NCBI RefSeq assembly: GCF_051622035.1
Contig: NC_135360.1
Span: 5,394,001 to 5,458,000, forward strand
Direction of reading: 5' to 3'
From: Arctopsyche grandis
Taxonomy: Eukaryota; Arthropoda; Insecta; Trichoptera; Hydropsychidae
DNA length: 64,000 nt
The notes below the pieces were generated by a model, which saw only the letters and a program-made list of their open reading frames with translations, was not told the DNA's origin and ran no database searches. A program made the position numbers and the translations under genes. Positions 1-10,604 of the stretch are shown here, in pieces. Within the stretch, counting starts at the first letter, position 1, and each line of letters opens with the position of its first letter.

Positions 1-1020
1 GGCGAATCATCTCAGATAATGGAGTGCAATTCGTCGCAGAGGGGATGCAACACAGGCCATGTCTACCTTTGGAGTGAAACAGAATTTACTGCCGTTGTAT
101 CACCCGGAAGGAAACCCAGCGAAGAGAAAGAACCGCGACCTAAAGGTTCAGCTCCCTATGTTAGTAAAGAACCAGCATTCAAATTGGCCGCACGCCTTGC
201 CATCCATCCGATTTGCCATGAATTGTGCAATCACGCAAGTGACAAACCAATCCCCTGAATACCTCACGTTTGCATGAGAGCTACGGTCGCCTCTGGACGT
301 ACTCCATGACCTAGGCGCGGTTCTGGCTGCTGATAACTACGTTCTCCAGATCTAAGCTTTAAAAGTCAAGGAATTTGACCCTTAAAGCCCCTACCTGGCC
401 AGGGAGGCCGGGATTCCGGCACCGGTCGTGCCGAAGCGAAGAAGAGGGAGACCCCGCAAGCAGCGACTTGCGTAACCACAGGCAGCGATCTCTATCCAAG
501 TTCAGAAGCGGGACGTCTTCCTCTGAACTCGAGAGGGGGAGGATGTAAAACTACGTTATCCTCATCGTCCCGTCAGTTGGCAGCAATGCCAATGCTTAGG
601 TTGGCAACCGTGCAACCCCCCCCCCCCCCCCGAATGGACTTCGTTTCGAGCGAGACGAGTGTCGCTCTCTCGCCATCCGACCTTCAAAGGGACAGACGTG
701 TGCCCAGTTCCAGAGAGCTCGCCATCAGCCGCTGTGACCAGACCGGCAAGGCTCCATCTAGACGACGAGCAGCCAACCAGGAAACCCTACGACACATACA
801 CGATATCCCAAGTCAGTCAACGGTTTCCCCTACATCGCGTTCTCTGGAAGGACGACACCTGTTTGGCATCGCGCTCTCAACGTGGGAGCGGAAAAGACGG
901 TCATTACGACCTTATTAAACCCAGCTTTAATGTGAATTTTCGGCATTGTTTTAAGTTTATGTACAACTTGGAATTGAATTAAAATAAATGTTATAACCCT
1001 AATGAATATGGATTATTTTA
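1..1020 (+). mobile_element. 3' end of a decayed Ty3/gypsy-type LTR retrotransposon
   Basis: Translation of the first 350 bases in shifting frames gives an integrase core: the SDNGVQF aspartate motif at the very start, then a YHPEGN motif and a LTFARELR motif, all typical of retroviral-type integrases. Frameshifts and stops break it, so it is not functional. A polypurine tract lies at 531-543 and is followed directly by TGT at 544, the expected start of a 3' LTR. AATAAA lies at about 983. The LTR end is not clear. A 15-base run of C sits near 617-631. A stretch near 345-400 resembles 27289-27330 in PRPF3 intron 3, so fragments of the same family occur elsewhere in the window. Confidence 0.7.
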
Positions 1021-1470
1021 TTGTACTTACCTATCCAGAACACAGATGGTATAAGAATGATAAATAAAAATGTGCATTAAATATTTTTAGACACGGCCAC
1101 ACACCTCGAAACTAGAAGCTAAGTATTTCTGCTTCCAAATTACATTTACAAAATTTAGCTTTCGTATTATAGACTTCTCGCTCTTCAAATTGTACCGCAA
1201 AACACTCGACAGTTTTTAGGTCTTTTCTCTTAAAAATTGAAAACATGTTGACAACATTATTATTGTAGGGTTCGGATATAGGGGGGATTGCGGGAGGGAG
1301 ACATTAAAAGGTGATCTTTAGTCAACCTTATACGTTTATTACACATTAAAGTATACACACGATGCGCGTACGCATCCAGCCAACCGGCGGCGCGGCCACA
1401 ACTCAACTCAGTCTGTTGGCGTCACGTTGCGCCAACCTATAACAGTGAACACAGATGTGTACCACTGCCT
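1021..1470. other. AT-rich intergenic DNA, nothing recognised
   Basis: No open frame with family features and no clear terminal repeats were seen here. The stretch lies between the LTR element and the hAT MITE. Confidence 0.5.
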
Positions 1471-1478
1471 GTCATTAC

Positions 1479-1611
1479 TAGGCACCGGAGCCTGAGGGGG
1501 CCGTGTATTGTTCAAAGGTTGTAAATGCATTGTTACAGGTTTGCCGAACCTTTTTTACAAAGGATTTACAACAATGGAACAATAGATAGCACTGTGACTA
1601 TCCTACCTCTA
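1479..1611. mobile_element. hAT-type MITE with 8-bp target duplication
   Basis: The element is 133 bp, begins TAGGCACC, ends CTACCTCTA and is flanked on both sides by GTCATTAC. Its core (GTTCAAAGGTTGTAAATGC) matches the 144-bp element at 18052-18195, which also has an 8-bp duplication. An 8-bp duplication plus a TAGRG-like end points to hAT mobilisation. Confidence 0.8.
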
Positions 1612-1638
1612 GTCATTACACTTAACATTACACTCAAT

Positions 1639-1986
1639 AAGGTCTGTTCATACCTATCCAGCACGACCCGTATCCTGCAGTTGTCATGCAAGTGCGGATA
1701 GTATTCTTTGGTACATTCTATATGGACGCGCATGAGTGCGTAAATGCGCATGCGCGAATGGAGAATGAATACGTCCATATAATGGATACGGGTCGTGCTG
1801 GATAGGTATTGTGGCGGCTCGCTATACGACATGGTCGAGTTTGGTTGCCTTCCTGTGAGTGGGGACCAACTCGGCTGGGTTCGGAGAGCCGCTACTCACT
1901 CTGCCTTCAGCTGTCATAAATAAAACACGTGCATTCAACATGCCAATCGTCTCATTCGTTCATCCCCCATAGTATGAACAGACCTT
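1639..1986. mobile_element. Inverted-repeat element interrupted by a solo LTR
   Basis: The left arm starts AAGGTCTGTTCATACC at 1639. The right arm is its reverse complement ending at 1986, once the inserted LTR (1810-1971) is removed. The arms extend about 36 bp (through ATCCAGCACGACCCGTATCC). No transposase frame is present and the superfamily is not assigned. Confidence 0.65.
1810..1971 (+). mobile_element. Solo LTR, 162 bp, TSD GTAT
   Basis: The sequence begins TGTGGCGGCTCGC, contains AATAAA, and is flanked by GTAT at 1806-1809 and 1972-1975. It is the same LTR, and the same length, as the two LTRs of the TRIM at 21022-22107. No internal sequence remains, as expected after LTR-LTR recombination. 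Confidence 0.85.
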
Positions 1987-2216
1987 TACACATCAAATCC
2001 CACATTATACTACAAATCACTTTTGCACTACTGCTAATACAACATACGATAAGATTATATTATCGCAAAAGAAATCTAAAATGGATGAGTTTAAATTTGT
2101 AGATGTAATTGTAATGACGATTTCAGGTATGGAATTACAAACAGTAGAATATTCAAAAAATATAAAAGTTGTAGAAACATAATCATATTATCACATTGAA
2201 CCTTTCCGCTCCGAAT

Positions 2217-2424
2217 TCAAGTGCAGATACATTAAATGCGCAAATAAAAACGAAAGCGACGAAAAATTTAAAGTAATGAAGTAACAAAATGTCAATTTAC
2301 ATTTATAGTACATGGCTTTACACTGCGTTAAATTTAGACCAGATCTCGACGATTATTTTTTGACAGTTGTGTTACCAATTAACGTTTGCAAATGACTTGT
2401 TCGAATTAGTGATTTATTATCTGA
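2217..2424 (+). promoter_or_regulatory. Conserved 5' flank of ZAD zinc-finger gene 1
   Basis: About 200 bp upstream of the start codon align by eye with 11767-11979 upstream of the second zinc-finger gene. The shared pieces include GACAGTTGT and the block just before the ATG. Conservation outside the coding part suggests a duplicated promoter or 5' UTR. No core promoter element can be named. Confidence 0.4.
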
Positions 2425-3982
2425 ATGATGGAATGCAGACTTTGTCTCCATTCTGCTCCAGTTGAGTCCTCCGTCTCCATCCACGATTATCCTCATCCAC
2501 TTGTGCAACGTATTTTGGCCTACTATCAGCTACAAGTCCGTTACAAATACTTTTTACAGCTCAACCGGTAATACAATAGAGACTTATTGCTATTTTTTTT
2601 ATTTTACAGGTTAACAGAGATGATTTGTTGCCAGATAAGATATGTCTTTTATGTAAAAACAATCTTGGATTGTTAAGCAATTTTAGGAACATGTGTATTC
2701 AGAATGAAGAAACACAGAAACTAAGACTGGCCGAGGTTTCAGATATCAAAACTGAAGAACTTATGTTGGACGATTTAAATTGGAAAGACGAGATCAGTAT
2801 AAATTCTACATCGAAAGTCTGTCAACCAGCCGTTGAAGATAATATCAATGAATCAGAGTCAAGCAATTCGGGAAAACAGTCTTCTGCAGGAGATCATTCA
2901 AAGCAAAACGCCATATCAATAGAAAATGAAAACGTCAGTAAAATTAAAAAATTTGGCGCGTAAGCGTAACAGACATATGCCTTTAATTGAATAATTGTCG
3001 TTTTATTTTACAGATACCTAGAGGAGAATTCACGCACGAAAATCAATACAGATGTGAAACTTGTTCTAAATTATTCACTGGCAAAGCTAGTCTCATTGAG
3101 CATATGAAATCTCACAAAGGGTTAAAACCTTACAATGGCGAAGCTAAGTTCAAATGCGAAATCTGTTTAAAGTCGTTCTCACACAAACATAACTTTCTAG
3201 GTCATATGAATACCCACAAAGGAATAAAACCGTACGAGTGCGAAGTTTGTTTGGTTTCGTTCACTCGTAGGTCTAACCTTAATAGACATACAAAAATTCA
3301 CACCGAGGAGAGACAGTTCAAATGCGAAATCTGTTCTAAATCGTTCATTGGTAAAGCTAGCCTCGTCGAGCATGTGAATTCTCACAAAGAGATAAAACCA
3401 TACCAATGTGGAATTTGTTTGATTTCATTCACTCATGGGTCTGCATTCAGTAGACATGTAAAAACTCACACCCAGGAGAGACTGTTTAAATGCGATATTT
3501 GCCCAGAGTCGTTTGCGATTAAGCGTAACCTAGTGAATCATATGATATCTCATTCCGAGATAAAACCATACCACTGCGAAATTTGTCTGATTTCATTCGC
3601 TTGCAAGTATAGGTTCAAGCGTCATGCGAAAACTCACACCGGAGAGAAACTATTCAAATGCGACATTTGTTCAAAGTCGTTCACCGTGAAGCATAACCTA
3701 GTGTTTCATATGCAATCTCATACTGGGAAAAAACCATACCATTGCAAAGTTTGTCTGGTTTCATTCACTCGCAAGTATACGCTCAATCTTCATGCAAAAA
3801 CTCACGACGGAAAGAAATCACTCAAATGCGAAATTTGTTCAAAGTTGTTCACTATGAAGCGTAACCTAGTGGAACACTTGAATTCCCACAAAGGAATAAA
3901 ATTATATCAATGTGAAATTTGTTTAGTTTCATTCTCTCATAGGTCTAGCCACTGGCGACATGTAAAAAGTCACACCAATTAG
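2425..3982 (+). CDS. ZAD-domain C2H2 zinc-finger protein (copy 1), array cut by a stop
   Basis: Three exons fit: 2425-2535, 2610-2933 and 3014-3982, all in phase 0, giving about 467 residues. Exon 1 carries the first ZAD cysteine pair (ECRLCL) and exon 2 the second (CLLC). Together they form the zinc-binding ZAD that mediates dimerisation in insect zinc-finger proteins. An acidic linker follows, then 11 C2H2 fingers in tandem, alternating FKCEIC-type and YECEVC-type units. A nuclear DNA-binding regulator is the known role of the family; no target can be inferred. The donors at 2536 and 2934 (GTCCGT, GTCAGT) are weak. The second was chosen because it alone keeps the phase, and copy 2 has the same spacing. 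The stop at 3980 falls in a linker where relatives have GAG, and finger sequence continues in frame after it, so this is probably a truncated allele or a young pseudogene. Confidence 0.75.
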
Positions 3983-4195
3983 ACACGATTCAGTTGCAAA
4001 GTGTGTTCCAAGTTGTTCATTGCTAAAGCTTACCTTGTGGAGCATGTAAATTCCCACAAAGGTGTAAAACCATACGAGTGTGAAGTTTGTTTGATTTCAT
4101 TCAATCATGGTTCGCCTTTAGTAGACATGAAAGACAGTTCAAATAAGACATCTGTACACTCTGAATTAAGGATGCCAAATTACTCGACCTTTTAA
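3983..4195 (+). pseudogene. Fingers 12-13 stranded after the stop of zinc-finger gene 1
   Basis: The reading frame of the last exon continues past the TAG. It gives one complete further C2H2 finger (SCKVCSKLF, then HVNSH) and the first half of another, which then loses its histidines through a deletion of roughly 20 bases compared with sister fingers. This shows that the ancestral array was longer than the present open frame. Confidence 0.7.
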
Positions 4196-4660
4196 GTATT
4201 TGGGTAGTCGAGTAATTCTCCAAACTGTACCTGGGAATCGACGAAATCAAAAAAACTAAAAAATCGATGGGCAAAAATAATACTTCTTATATTCCAGATT
4301 CCGAATATTCCTTAAATATTTTAAATATTTTTGTCAATACAAACAAAAAAACTAGCAGAAAAACTTCAGTCCTCAAAGAAGGAAGTTTTATGAACAGTAT
4401 TTGGAATCATATTTACATACGAATTGAAATTTAAATGGATGTATTGCACCTTAGTATTTCTTTCTAGTTTTTGTAATCCAATAATGAAAAAGAATACATT
4501 TAATTTTTAAATTTAAAGACGGACACAGAGGGGGGTTGTAACAACAATCGAACCCCCTAAATTTCGTTGCCGTTTGAAAATTATATATTGATTTAAAAAT
4601 ATTTTTGTCGCGGCGTTCAAAATGGCTGTCCTTTTGTTACCCACAGCTGGACAGTCAATT
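4196..4660. other. AT-rich spacer, nothing recognised
   Basis: The stretch has no supported open frame. It holds A/T runs and a short GA/CT-rich patch near 4528-4560. Confidence 0.5.
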
Positions 4661-4667
4661 CGCCAAA

Positions 4668-4830
4668 CAATTGATGGGCTGAAAACCAGACTGGTACAAG
4701 TGACATTTTAATAAAAAGCTGGTTTAAGTGCTAAAATAATAGCATTTCATATATGCTATTATTTTAGCACTTACACCAACATTTTTTTAAAATGTCACTT
4801 GTACCAGTCTGGTTTTCAGCCCGTCAATTG
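4668..4830. mobile_element. Long hairpin (inverted-repeat MITE)
   Basis: The left arm CAATTGATGGGCTGAAAACC matches the reverse complement of the right arm ending at 4830, with one mismatch. The pairing runs through ACTGGTACAAGTGACATTTT to a central palindrome TGCTAAAATAATAGCA. About 70 bp of each arm pairs. No clear target duplication was found. Confidence 0.65.
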
Positions 4831-5182
4831 TTATTTGTCAGGTGTCAGGTGCAACCTGAATAATTCCAGATACCAGGAAGTGAGAGCGACAAGTACGGAG
4901 ACGAATTCTGAATAGTATTAAAAAGCGAAAGAAAAATAAAAAAAAACTGTGAAACAACGTGAGTAGAACGGATCGAATTAATTTCCAATTTTTTAATTAG
5001 CTTTGAAACAATTGTTGATATTTTAGATGAAATTTCAAAGTGAAACGATTTAAATGCATCAAGCAAAACCAAAACCTTAACGAATAGCATAACTCAAGTT
5101 GAATTTATTATTGCCAATCTCTGTATTTCATTTTTTTTTAACTTTAAGTGAGATTTTCCAAAAGACTTCAATAGATATAGAC

Positions 5183-5368
5183 CAGACCAGGTCAAACTGC
5201 GGCCCGCCAAATTGTTTGGTTATTAGAGGATCACTTATTTTTTATGTTGAAATTCTTTTTCATGATAGTAAATAATGTACATATATCTATAAGTAGTATT
5301 TTACTTGCGGCCCGACGTTCATTTTTAATTCCAATGCGGCCTCCATTCGAAAAGTTTGCCCGGGCCTG
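5183..5368. mobile_element. Short hAT-type element, imperfect 8-bp TSD
   Basis: The ends CAGACCAGG and CCGGGCCTG are inverted, with GCGGCCCGCC and GGCCCG just inside, a layout common in non-autonomous hATs. The flanks are ATATAGAC (5175-5182) and ATATAAAC (5369-5376), seven of eight positions alike. Confidence 0.6.
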
Positions 5369-5477
5369 ATATAAACCATGTCATATATTTAATAAAAAAA
5401 TAGTTAAAACTCAAGGAAATTAGAAAAAAACTGAGATTTGGAGCTATATAACATTTTTGAATAATCTAAATTAATTT

Positions 5478-5699
5478 GTGAACATGGTGGTCCCAAGGCA
5501 AACAAAACGCCAACTGAACAGGAATAATATAGCAAATCAAGGTCTAGAAATTTTTTTAAAAATGTTAGACAATCTTATTATGGACGTAAAGATTCGTTTT
5601 TCAACTCATTTAACTAACAATTTACAAATGAACACTTTAATCCTTAGCGTCCTTATAAATATTAACGAGAATTTTCTCAAAGAAAAAAATCTGAAATGA
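5478..5699 (+). CDS. 73-aa open frame, possibly a hAT transposase fragment
   Basis: The frame encodes a lysine- and asparagine-rich peptide with an RQLNRNN motif followed by a FLKMLDNLIMDVKIRF stretch. This loosely resembles the mid-part of hAT transposases (an RQ-x-R-x-N motif, then a helix ending in RF). It is short, has no neighbouring coding sequence in frame, and could be chance. Confidence 0.25.
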   Translation: MNMVVPRQTKRQLNRNNIANQGLEIFLKMLDNLIMDVKIRFSTHLTNNLQMNTLILSVLININENFLKEKNLK

Positions 5700-6288
5700 A
5701 AAAAATGTGCAATAATTTAAAAAATAATAATTTATATGTATATGTAATATGTGTAAAAATAAAAACGAGAACAAACGTCCCCTTACGTTCGGGCTGTTTA
5801 TATTTAAATTTAATCCCATAAATTCCTTTCATCTATTCTTGGGAACTTAATGTTCAAGTGAATCGATACATTGTTTTTATTTTTATATTACCATTTGTCC
5901 ATTGTATTTTCATTATTTTCATTCATCATCAATAAATCTTCATTGCATTTTTATTTATCGCCCCCCCCCCCCCCTCCCCCCTATAAAAAATCCTTAGATC
6001 CGACCTTGCTTAAATTATCCACTCTCATATGACTGTTAGTACATAGCTGTTTACTTGTATGTACACAGTACACATAAAACAATCTGTACGAAATGGCTTA
6101 AATACTTTTAAAAATAAAGAACATACATAGTTTGTATATTATGTGACGAAGAAAGAATAAAATTAATATTTAGGAGTCTAGTATGTACGTAGTAGGGTTT
6201 CTGTATTGACAGAGTCTGGCATCCCGGGACACGTAAAAAACTTTTTTTCAATTTATAATATATTTTTAATTAAAAAAAAAATTGTATT

Positions 6289-6411
6289 TGTGGCGACCCC
6301 ATAGAAGAGGGTGGCAACACCGGTCGCCATGGTTACGGCAGTCGAGCTGTCATTCGACCATTCGGCCCTAACTCGTGGGGGAGGAACTACCCTGTTCCCC
6401 CGAGACCCACA
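6289..6411 (+). repeat. 5' LTR of the gypsy element
   Basis: The LTR is 123 bp, begins TGTGGCGACC and ends GACCCACA. It is the same sequence as the 3' LTR at 10482-10604. Confidence 0.9.
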
Positions 6412-6412
6412 G

Positions 6413-6430
6413 TGGTGACCCCGACGTGAT
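6413..6430 (+). promoter_or_regulatory. Primer-binding site (tRNA-Trp type)
   Basis: TGGTGACCCCGACGTGAT lies one base after the 5' LTR. It is complementary to the conserved 3' end of eukaryotic tRNA-Trp including CCA, and would prime minus-strand DNA synthesis. Confidence 0.75.
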
Positions 6431-6484
6431 AGACAGCGCGCACCCCCATCCCCCCCTATTATTCCCGACAATTGTGGAAACACG

Positions 6485-7345
6485 ATGTCCGACGGCGAAG
6501 TAGGCGGGGAGAACAATGTGCAGAACAACATGGAGGAAAACGCGGAGAACAGCGACCGCAACCAAAGCACGGTAAATCTTGACTTTTTGGGGGCGCCCGT
6601 GCCCCCCTTTCCCCCCTTTTGGGCCGAGAACCCCCAAATATGGTTCGCACAGATGGAGGCGAGCTTCGAAGCCGCCAGAATCACTAGCGAAAACACGCGA
6701 TACTGCAGAACAATCGCGTGTTTGCCTCGCGAGGTGATGACGGAGATTTGGGACATCCACGTGGCCCCCCCGAAACTCAAGCGATATACCTTCCTGAAGA
6801 AGGAAATTTTGGAGAGGTTAGGAGTCGGCCAACGACAGAGACATCGCAGACTCCTCGAACGCGAGGAAATTGGCGACAGGAAGCCATCACAGTTCCTGAG
6901 AGACCTCCGGATATTGGCGGCCCAGGAAATGTCGGAGGATCTGCTGAGAACCACGTGGGAGAGCAGGCTGCCAGAGGGACTAAGCTTGCAACTGGCAATG
7001 AGCGACGAAACCGATTTGGATAAGCTGGCCAGGAAGGCAGACAGGTGGTACGACAGCAGCCCCCACGTGGCAGCGATGACAGACCGCAGAGAGAAGAGGC
7101 GGCAAACCGATGATGAGTATGTGACACGGGGAGAGTTCCAAACATTAAATCAAAAGGTAGATGACCTGACTACGATGATGGGACGGCTACTACAAACGAA
7201 CGAGACGAATCGGAAAGAATCAAGGCCATCACACTCCCCAGCGAGGAGCCGACGCTGGCAACCACGACAACAGAGTCCCCGAGGCCGCAGGAACACGCCA
7301 CCGCGCAGGTTTAACCAGGCGGAAAACTTCCAGGGCAGGCGCTAA
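6485..7345 (+). CDS. Gag-like protein of the gypsy element
   Basis: The frame encodes 286 residues. An acidic N-terminus leads to [19 protein letters not shown], the usual opening of the capsid-like domain in this retrotransposon group. Next comes a [20 protein letters not shown] block corresponding to the C-terminal capsid part, then a basic Arg/Pro/Ser-rich tail. Related gags carry a zinc knuckle near the end; none is visible here, suggesting a small deletion or a clade difference. The stop TAA overlaps the pol ATG (TAATG at 7343-7347), an arrangement consistent with termination-reinitiation rather than a long frameshift fusion. The protein would build the cytoplasmic retrotransposon particle. 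Confidence 0.85.
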   Translation: MSDGEVGGENNVQNNMEENAENSDRNQSTVNLDFLGAPVPPFPPFWAENPQIWFAQMEASFEAARITSENTRYCRTIACLPREVMTEIWDIHVAPPKLKRYTFLKKEILERLGVGQRQRHRRLLEREEIGDRKPSQFLRDLRILAAQEMSEDLLRTTWESRLPEGLSLQLAMSDETDLDKLARKADRWYDSSPHVAAMTDRREKRRQTDDEYVTRGEFQTLNQKVDDLTTMMGRLLQTNETNRKESRPSHSPARSRRWQPRQQSPRGRRNTPPRRFNQAENFQGRR

Positions 7346-9765
7346 TGGCGGAAAGCAGCCCCAGCCCCACTTCTTGCCGCCTATACGTAACAGACAAGGT
7401 CAGTAAACTACGGTTCCTAGTCGACACCGGTTCTGACCTGTGTGTCCTTCCGAAGTCAATATTGCCGGGTCGCAAAATAGCGACATCATACCTTCTATTC
7501 GCCGCGAACGGATCTACGATAAAAACGTACGGTTGGAAGGAGGTAGACGTAGACTTGGGACTACGTCGGGTATACAAATGGAGATTTGTAATAGCCGACG
7601 TATCAAGGCCTATTATTGGCGCTGATTTCATCAAACATTTTTGTCTTTTGATTGATTTGAAAAATGCGAAACTGATGGATAATCTCACAACTGTTTCAGT
7701 GAGGGGCCGAGCAATAGGAACAGCAAAAGTAGAGCAGGTGAAAGCAATTTGTGGCACATCAACATTTCACCATCTACTAACAGAGTTTCCAGAGATAACG
7801 CGGCCGACAGGAAATAAAAACAGAACAATGAAACATCATACTGTGCATTATATCAGAACCACTGAAGGACCACCAGCAAGTTGCAAGCCGCGCCGCCTCG
7901 CACCGGAGAAGTTGCAGATCGCAAAAGAGACTTTCAAGACCATGTTGAACGAAGGAATCGCTCGACCATCAGACAGTAGTTGGTCATCAGCATTACACCT
8001 AGTACCTAAGCACGACGGAGAATGGAGACCATGCGGGGACTACAGAGCGTTGAATGCCCGCACTATACCAGATAGGTATCCAGTACCGCATATAGAAGAT
8101 TTCGCCAGTACCTTATATGGCAAGAAGTTATTTTCTACAATTGATCTCGTGCGCGCATACCACCAAATCCCTGTACACAATGAAGACATAAAAAAAACAG
8201 CAATTTCTACCCCGTTTGGGTTATTTGAATTCCCGTTTATGTCCTTCGGACTCAGAAACGCGGCACAGACCTTCCAGCGGTTTATGGACGAAGTCCTAAG
8301 GGGATTGGATTTCTGCTACGTATATATTGACGACGTGCTGGTAGCGTCAGAAAACGAAGAAGAACATATTAACCACTTACGAAAACTTTTTTCACGGTTT
8401 CAAGAATATGGCGTTTTAGTCAACACAGCAAAGTGCGTTTTCGGAGCAAAAACTGTAAGATTTCTAGGATACGAGGTGTCAGAAAATGGAACCAAACCCC
8501 AAGCAGAAAAAGTAGCTGCGGTGAAAAGATTTCCCCGACCAGCTACAATCGAACAATTAAGGCAGTTTTTGGGGATGATAAACTTCTATCGGCGTTTTGT
8601 TCCGGGTGCTGCAAAATTGCAGGCGCCCCTCAACGAGTTGCTAAAAGGGTCTAAAAAGAAAGACAAGGCAAAGATTGCATGGACCAACGCGTTGGAAGAA
8701 GCATTCGGAAAGTGCAAGGATAGCTTATCAGACGCAGCCCTCCTCAGCCACCCAAAACCAGGGGCAGACTTGGCATTGGTGACGGACGCATCAGATGTAG
8801 CACTCGGAGCAGTCCTACAGCAGAAGATGCCCGAAGGGTGGGAGCCGTTGGCATTCTTCACAAGGAAATTGTCAGGAACAGAAAGGAGATACAGCACTTA
8901 CGACCGGGAGTTGTTGGCAATATACAGTGCAGTCCGGCATTTCCGCCATATGGTAGAAGGAAAATTTTTTACTATTTTCACTGACCACAAGCCTATTATA
9001 TACATGTTCCAACAGAAGCCAGAGAAATGTTCGCCAAGACAGTTTAGGCACATAGACTTTGTAGGCCAGTTCACAACAGATGTTCGACATGTATCGGGAG
9101 AAGAAAACGTGGTAGCGGATGCACTGTCAAGAATAGAAGCAATTTCCGGGATGGACTTTCAAGCAATAGCACGAGCGCAGGAGGATGACACAGAACTGTC
9201 ACAACTGCTACGAGATCCCGACAAGCAGTTTGCCAAGATACCTATTCCAGGCGAAGAGACGACCATCTATTGTGATGTATCTTCAGAAACGCAACGGCCG
9301 TACTTGCCAGCGAAATTTAGGAAACAGGCGTTCGAACTAATCCATCAATTGGCGCACCCAGGGGTAAAAGCATCAGCTAAATTAGTGACCCAACGATATT
9401 TCTGGACGGGTATGAAGAAAGAATGCAGAAGATGGGCCCAAGAGTGCATATTTTGCCAGAAATCGAAAATAACAAGGCACGTCATTGCACCTGTGGGAGA
9501 GTTCCAGCCACCGGAAAATCGATTTGACCACATTCACTTAGACATAGTTGGTCCCTTACCACAGTCCGCCGGTTACAAGTATTTATTGACATGCGTTGAC
9601 AGGTTTACTCGCTGGCCAGAAGCTATCCCTATGGAAGATATCACGGCAGAAACGGTTGCAAAAAAAATTCGTCAGTGGTTGGATTGCAAGATTCGGATGC
9701 CCCCTACGAATAACTACCGATCAAGGACGACAATTCGAGAGCACCCTATTCAAGGAACTGAATAG
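7345..9765 (+). CDS. Pol polyprotein, N-terminal part (PR-RT-RNase H-integrase start)
   Basis: Domains in order are: aspartic protease (DTGSD, residues 27-31), reverse transcriptase ([11 protein letters not shown], then YIDDV near residue 328), RNase H ([15 protein letters not shown] near 477), the integrase HHCC zinc-binding segment (HPGVKA...CIFCQ, about 662-705) and the first catalytic aspartate of the integrase core (HLDIVGPLP, near 733). Roughly 30 codons later an 8-A run at 9660-9667 marks a shift out of frame, after which this frame runs into meaningless sequence and stops at 9765. The rest of the integrase is in the next frame. The run could be a true one-base indel or a consensus error in the assembly. 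Confidence 0.9.
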   Translation: MAESSPSPTSCRLYVTDKVSKLRFLVDTGSDLCVLPKSILPGRKIATSYLLFAANGSTIKTYGWKEVDVDLGLRRVYKWRFVIADVSRPIIGADFIKHFCLLIDLKNAKLMDNLTTVSVRGRAIGTAKVEQVKAICGTSTFHHLLTEFPEITRPTGNKNRTMKHHTVHYIRTTEGPPASCKPRRLAPEKLQIAKETFKTMLNEGIARPSDSSWSSALHLVPKHDGEWRPCGDYRALNARTIPDRYPVPHIEDFASTLYGKKLFSTIDLVRAYHQIPVHNEDIKKTAISTPFGLFEFPFMSFGLRNAAQTFQRFMDEVLRGLDFCYVYIDDVLVASENEEEHINHLRKLFSRFQEYGVLVNTAKCVFGAKTVRFLGYEVSENGTKPQAEKVAAVKRFPRPATIEQLRQFLGMINFYRRFVPGAAKLQAPLNELLKGSKKKDKAKIAWTNALEEAFGKCKDSLSDAALLSHPKPGADLALVTDASDVALGAVLQQKMPEGWEPLAFFTRKLSGTERRYSTYDRELLAIYSAVRHFRHMVEGKFFTIFTDHKPIIYMFQQKPEKCSPRQFRHIDFVGQFTTDVRHVSGEENVVADALSRIEAISGMDFQAIARAQEDDTELSQLLRDPDKQFAKIPIPGEETTIYCDVSSETQRPYLPAKFRKQAFELIHQLAHPGVKASAKLVTQRYFWTGMKKECRRWAQECIFCQKSKITRHVIAPVGEFQPPENRFDHIHLDIVGPLPQSAGYKYLLTCVDRFTRWPEAIPMEDITAETVAKKIRQWLDCKIRMPPTNNYRSRTTIREHPIQGTE

Positions 9766-10441
9766 GTTGACGGGATCGACACACATAAGGACAACCGCAT
9801 ACCACCCTGCAGCAAATGGGATGGTAGAGAGGTTCCACAGGCAGCTTAAAGCCGCGATCATGTGCCACCAAGACGAAGGGTGGACGGAAGCCCTACCAAC
9901 AGTGTTACTGGGAATCCGATCGGCATGGAAGGAAGACCTTAATGCCACGTCAGCAGAACTGGTATATGGTCAACCGCTACGGCTACCGGGAGAGTTTCTG
10001 GCTCCACAACGAAACGGAGGACCCAACACAGCGGAACTAGCAGAGAGATTGCGGTCCCAAATGGCGAGGTTGAGACCCAGTCCACCGCGGCGCCATGGAA
10101 CAAGATCAACCTTTATCTTCAAAGACCTGCACACCAGTGATCAGGTGTTCCTGAGACACGATGCTGCCAAGGGTCCGTTACAGCCTCCATACGATGGTCC
10201 ATACAGGGTGTTGAAGAGGGGACCGAAGCTCTTCACACTGAGAATTAAGGATTCCAATGTCACCGTATCGGTAGACCGCATAAAGCCGGCATACATGGAA
10301 AGCAGCGGAGAGCCCCCAGAGAGAGCAGAGAGAGCCCCCCAAGAAAATGCAGAACCACAGCAAGAAACTGGCCGACAAGCAACCACACGGACTGGCAGGA
10401 GAGTCCGGTGGCCAGCCCATCTGGACAGCTACATCCCGTAG
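9666..10441 (+). CDS. Pol, C-terminal part (integrase core and tail) in a shifted frame
   Basis: The sequence reads on from [10 protein letters not shown] with [10 protein letters not shown] (second catalytic aspartate) and GMVERFHRQ (catalytic glutamate, about 35 residues later), completing the DDE integrase core. A C-terminal segment with YDGPYRVL and SVDRIKPAY follows, typical of the DNA-binding tail of gypsy integrases. An open frame with an internal ATG extends back to 9596. It overlaps the preceding frame, and homology changes frame at the A-run 9660-9667. It ends about 40 bp before the 3' LTR. Confidence 0.85.
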
Positions 10442-10468
10442 TTGTCGCGACGGCTACGCAATGTCGCT

Positions 10469-10481
10469 GGGGAGGGAGTGA
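10469..10481 (+). promoter_or_regulatory. Polypurine tract
   Basis: GGGGAGGGAGTGA lies immediately before the 3' LTR; plus-strand priming is expected here. A similar tract borders the TRIM LTR at 21184. Confidence 0.75.
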
Positions 10482-10604
10482 TGTGGCGACCCCATAGAAG
10501 AGGGTGGCAACACCGGTCGCCATGGTTACGGCAGTCGAGCTGTCATTCGACCATTCGGCCCTAACTCGTGGGGGAGGAACTACCCTGTTCCCCCGAGACC
10601 CACA
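10482..10604 (+). repeat. 3' LTR of the gypsy element
   Basis: The LTR is 123 bp, identical by eye to the 5' LTR, and is followed by the target duplication TATT. Confidence 0.9.

Larger units (their letters stand above)
6289..10604 (+). mobile_element. Complete Ty3/gypsy (CsRn1-like) retrotransposon, TSD TATT
   Basis: The element is 4316 bp with two 123-bp LTRs that read identically, flanked by TATT at 6285-6288 and 10605-10608. It has a primer-binding site matching the 3' end of tRNA-Trp, gag, pol and a polypurine tract. Use of tRNA-Trp and 4-bp duplications fit the CsRn1 clade. Identical LTRs indicate a recent insertion, yet pol has a frameshift (see below), so this copy would need help in trans. 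Confidence 0.85.

Noticed and set aside
577-982. 113- and 107-codon frames in the first LTR
   Set aside because: They lie after the polypurine tract inside the LTR, begin next to a poly-C run, and have no recognised domain.
2938-2961. Alternative donor GTAAGC at 2960 for zinc-finger gene 1
   Set aside because: It is a better consensus, but it gives phase 2 while the next exon needs phase 0. The weaker GTCAGT at 2934 is in phase and is spaced identically in copy 2.
6253-6954. 233-codon minus-strand frame opposite gag
   Set aside because: It is an antisense shadow of the gypsy gag and LTR, with no independent evidence.
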